From Pyrrhoderma lamaoense (Eukaryota; Basidiomycota; Agaricomycetes; Hymenochaetales; Hymenochaetaceae): a stretch of DNA of 64,000 nucleotides. The translations under genes were made by a program, and so were the position numbers. Positions 60,685-64,000 of this stretch are shown in pieces (the first letter of the stretch is position 1; every line of letters begins with the position of its first letter). The DNA lies in assembly GCA_002794735.1 (NCBI GenBank), contig NBAZ01000011.1, positions 992,001 through 1,056,000 on the forward strand. Reading direction: 5' to 3'. Under the pieces are notes generated by a model, which was given only the letters and a program-made list of their open reading frames with translations, was not told where the DNA came from and made no database searches.

Positions 60685-61418
60685 ATGAGTGCTCTCGGAC
60701 ATCGCCTTTTGCTACCAGCTAAACAGTTTTTCAGGCTAGCAAGCGATGCAAAGATAACAGCGATTCTAGTTGGGGGTGGTGCCTCTAGACTCAACGGGTC
60801 CAACCGATTCACGAAAGTGTGTTTCCACTTCTCCCTGCAAGAATCCGAGTACTTACTCTTGTGATAGGATCTTGACATAAATGTGTCATCGTTCTCCTTC
60901 CTAAAGAAATATAAGGGAGCGATTTTTAATACGACAAGGCAGCTCTCACAGAATGATGGTGGTCACATACAGACCAGATGACAGAGACTTATCCGTTCGA
61001 TGCGATGTCGGTCTACACACAAATCTCGAAAATCTTCTCCCGTATACCAAAGTAGATGAACCAAGTGGTATTAGATACTCCGGCGAGTATCTTCTATTGG
61101 CTAGCAAGATAAGGACATTTGTCGAACGTTCGATTTTAACACAAGAGAGGAAAGATAGTGACTTGGATGATATCTTACACCTTACTGCGGAAATCTTTAG
61201 CTGGAGTAATCCTAGGATGCCTGATGAGCTTAAAAAGCTATTCCTTCCAAAAGATGTGACAGACTCATTTTGGAACCAAATTAATATTGATCATCCCGAT
61301 CAGAGAGAGTTTCTTGAGAACTTCGTTAGACCCATAATTGAGGCAAGTGATAAACTTCTTGTGTACATGAAAACTGAAATTCCGACTTGTCCTTCAAGTG
61401 ATAGAACGACGATATAAC
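60685..61418 (+). CDS. Uncharacterised nucleotidyltransferase-like protein
   Basis: The first exon (60685 to about 60814) reads MSALGHRLLLPAKQFFRLAS, then ITAILVGGGASRLNGSNRFT, matching the GG-x-A-x-x-x-x-G-S-x-R-x-T signature of fungal proteins with a minimal nucleotidyltransferase fold (GGxA..LyG..R.T.DiDi). An intron with a GTGTGT donor follows. The second exon, open from about 60950 to the stop at 61416-61418, continues MMVVTYRPDDRDL, where the family has its acidic DVD/DID motif, then EYLLLASKIRTFVERSI and a helical C-terminus typical of the family. The acceptor is uncertain: the obvious CTCACAG site does not restore phase and the expected acidic pair is missing from my model, so either a base is lost or the acceptor lies elsewhere. 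Function unknown. Head-to-head with the gene at 59622-60579, which may be related. Confidence 0.55.
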
Positions 61419-62320
61419 TAGATCTTGTCACATGGCACCTACTAGTGATTTCATGCTACTTTTGATACTAATACCCGCATTTCACATCTCAAACCCAGCT
61501 TTCCCTATATGTATACTTATCGGTATCTTGTATATATTTATATCATATCATATCTTCTACACATATAAGCGGAAAGATATATATCAGATGGGCTTTATTT
61601 AGTAAGTAATTTACCTTATTCGTATTGGTATGCCATGTGAATAGATGTGTTATACAAGTCCATCTTCAAATTTAACTTGCAGTGTACATACTTAGAATCA
61701 GATTTACAGACGCGGTAAGGACAGTTTATAAAACTCAGCTCAATCCAAACAAGTCTTTGAACTATAGCCTCTATGTAAAAGTACAGATACACAGGACAAA
61801 ATCAATTTCTAGTCAAAAAAATGGGCTCATTTGTCGAAGCGAAATAAGATCAATGCACAATAAATATAAATCAAGAGTTTTTCTGAGTATTTTATAAGAA
61901 TCACTTAATTAATTCAGTTTTGTATGTATACAACTATGCTAAGTATAATCGTGTACTTGATGACTTCAGTAATTTACAAAAACGTTTGGAAAATGTAGGG
62001 AAAAAAACATACTATACAGATAAAAGCTGAAACATACTAGTGTCAGTTCTGAGTATACGAATTCAAAGGTACATCGAAAGAGAGCGGACGAACAAATAGA
62101 TAGAAGTAACATCAATGCTGATAGCATTTCAAGCTCAGGAATTTACAATGATACAGACGATAGAAACAAATATAAACCAAGTCGAAACCAAGGGATGTGT
62201 ATACACAGAGATAACCAATGCGAAAGTAGAGATAAAGGGAATAGGATATTACTATCCTCCAATGATGATTATTAGACACAAGGTCCGTCTCTCGAACGCA
62301 AGAGAGAAGAACGCGCATGC
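61419..62320. other. Convergent intergenic region
   Basis: Very AT-rich, with several TATATA runs and no coding frame. It holds the 3' UTRs of the flanking genes. Confidence 0.5.
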
Positions 62321-64000
62321 CTAAAGTACGTATACAAAATCTTCATTCTGGAAATCTGTTAAATCATCAAATGCCCTCTCGTTCGTCTCCCCTCTCTTCT
62401 CATTTTCTTTCCTCTCCCGGGCAGCGTCCTCAATAGTGAGAATACTCGTATCCACAACGACAGCAGCCTTCCCTACTCTAACTCGTTTTGCTGCTTGACG
62501 AGTGTTTAGATAGTGTAGATAAAGTGCTGTGAGTCCGGATAGAATGGCGAGTGCACACCAACAAGCAAGATCTGCTACGAGTCCTTGAGTATATCTTGGT
62601 TTCATCTCGGTTTTATACAGAAGAGGACCGACAATCTGTACAAAAAAAAAGGAGAATTTGTCTTTGATTCAGTTTATCGATCATTGATAAGTGGTGAGAT
62701 GTACATACGTTTCCGACACATTGAGCAATAAAGAAAACAGAAGTTGTAGTAACTTTTTTCGTATGCCCACATGCATTCAGTGGGGCCCAGGCATAGAGCA
62801 TAGGCTGGATCCCACCCATGACACTTATGATATAGTATGCTGCAAGGAGTGGCCCTCGATCCTCTGCGCTTCTTCCAAGCTTAAGAAGCGTAATTGAACC
62901 CGCAATAGGGAAGCAGCATAGTAATCTTAGTTATTACAGGGGTAAGTCATCTTGTTCAAAGGAGAAAGGAAGAGACATACATGATAATTGGGAACCTCAA
63001 CTTGATCTTATTAGTCAGCCATGCCCCGACAAATATGGATACAATCGACAGCACACCAAACGGCATGTTAAACAAGATTGATTGGAATGAGTTAAATCCG
63101 AAGCCTTGTATGATCAAGGGTCCAAAGGCACCAATCCCACCACTTGGAAGTGCTGCTAAGAAGAGGAGCATGAACCACAAATATGTCTTCAAGTCCCTAA
63201 AGGTTTCAAAAAACTGAGCCCATTTCCACACTTTCGACTCAGTCCCCATATTGTTGTCCCTAAGTCGTTCAAGAGCCAGAATTTGATCTTTTCCTTTGAG
63301 GAACTTGGCGGTTGTAGGCGAATCGGGGAGGAAGAACCATATAAGCGGGGTACATACGATAGTGATGCAGCCGCAGAAGAGGAAAATACCCTGAAATGGG
63401 CGGAGATGTTCGTTGTTGATGTGTCCGACACCAAACGCTAGTAGGGACCCAAATATAGTGCAGACGCCGTTTGCGGCATTCCATGATGCGGTCCTATAGG
63501 TTTGCTCACGTCTGCGCCACCACATTTGAGTGATAGTGATAAAGGCAGGCGCAACCGAGGCCTCGAATATACCGAGGAAGAGACGCGCTGTGATGAGTCC
63601 TGCGAAAGTATGAGCAGCTGCAGAGGATGCTACGGTTATTCCCCAGCAAGAACATTGAAAAAAACCTGGATATGAGAATGTTAGCTTATGTGCGTGACAC
63701 AGAAGAATGCATTCGTACCCATTTGGCAACAGGAATACGAACGAGGGCGTAGGCTGTGAGCGGTTGGAAAACGAGTTGAGAGACGTATACAATCGAAGTC
63801 AACCAAGAGTACTGAGTTCCGACGAGGCCCACTTCCCCAACAATGTCGAAGGCAGATGTATAAGAAACCGAGGACTTGTCCAGTTGTTGTAAGAAATAAA
63901 CAAGTAACATGACTGGCAGTACTCCACGATCGATGAGTCGAAGTATACGTTTGTCATCTTCTGGGCTGAGCTCGACGCGTTCTGTTGCTGAGCCAGAATT
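62321..64000 (-). CDS. MFS permease, allantoate-permease-like (5' end outside window)
   Basis: Major facilitator of the anion:cation symporter type (Dal5/Tna1-like), which takes up small organic anions such as allantoate, nicotinate or dipeptides. Exons in transcript order: beyond 64000 to 63719, then 63665-62981, 62925-62709 and 62635-62321, all in phase. The visible N-terminus is hydrophilic (ERVELSPEDDKRILRLIDRG), followed by TM1 with LLVYFLQQLDKSSVSYTSAF, the typical ACS motif. The GIFEASVAPAFITITQMWW region matches the family helix 4-5 signature; LPDSPTTAKFL begins the central loop, and GFGFNSFQSILFNMPFG lies in the second half. The C-terminal tail is Arg/Lys/Glu-rich. Eleven or so helices are visible in the part present. 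No frame breaks. The start codon and probably a few N-terminal residues lie outside the window. Confidence 0.88.

Noticed and set aside
60501..60878. 125-codon minus-strand ORF
   Set aside because: It overlaps the plus-strand nucleotidyltransferase-like first exon and the minus-strand gene in another frame, and has no domain character.

Overview
This window is nuclear DNA of a filamentous basidiomycete, most likely an Agaricomycete. Genes are split by many short introns (about 45-75 nt, GT-AG, CTNAC-like branch points). The families include DUF6533 and related multi-pass membrane proteins, an A-T-R adenylate-forming reductase, a secreted GtaA-type glutaminase, a PL1 pectate lyase and type-B carboxylesterases. 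Intergenic DNA is AT-rich, and no rRNA, tRNA or CRISPR array was recognised. The species cannot be named from the sequence.

Layout: (1) 1-2.28 kb is gene-free. (2) 2.28-7.39 kb holds a long, mostly disordered protein with a conserved C-terminal half of unknown function. (3) 7.4-12.4 kb is a gene desert. (4) 12.4-16.5 kb has a seven-helix membrane protein and a retinol-dehydrogenase-like SDR. (5) 16.8-27.9 kb is a duplicated block: two paralogous carboxylesterases with matching exon structure flank four tiny TATA-driven genes for Ser/Thr/Lys/Pro-rich proteins, three of them in clear tandem copies. (6) 28.7-32 kb has a second SDR and a CUE-domain ubiquitin-binding protein. (7) 33.4-38.1 kb has a DUF6533 membrane protein and an NCS1 purine-cytosine permease. 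(8) 38.5-42 kb has an unknown mitochondrial protein divergent from glutaryl-CoA dehydrogenase. (9) 42.2-45.2 kb is the glutaminase. (10) 46.5-50.7 kb is the adenylate-forming reductase. (11) 50.9-54.8 kb has two poorly conserved proteins. (12) 55-56.4 kb is a GC-richer non-coding tract that may be an LTR remnant. (13) 57-58.5 kb is the pectate lyase, with a 5-nt micro-exon. (14) 59.6-61.4 kb is a head-to-head pair from a basidiomycete family resembling nucleotidyltransferases. (15) 62.3-64 kb is an MFS permease of allantoate-permease type that runs off the window.

No biosynthetic gene cluster is evident. The genes with assignable roles fit a plant- or litter-associated saprotroph: extracellular glutaminase, pectate lyase, secreted esterases, uptake of nitrogen compounds (NCS1, allantoate-type MFS), and lysine/tryptophan catabolism through glutaryl-CoA dehydrogenase. 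Many otherwise well-preserved genes carry single-base frame breaks, mostly apparent one-base losses in short homopolymers, while their splice sites are intact. This looks more like assembly indels than widespread pseudogenes. All exon coordinates were hand-derived from splice signals and reading phase.
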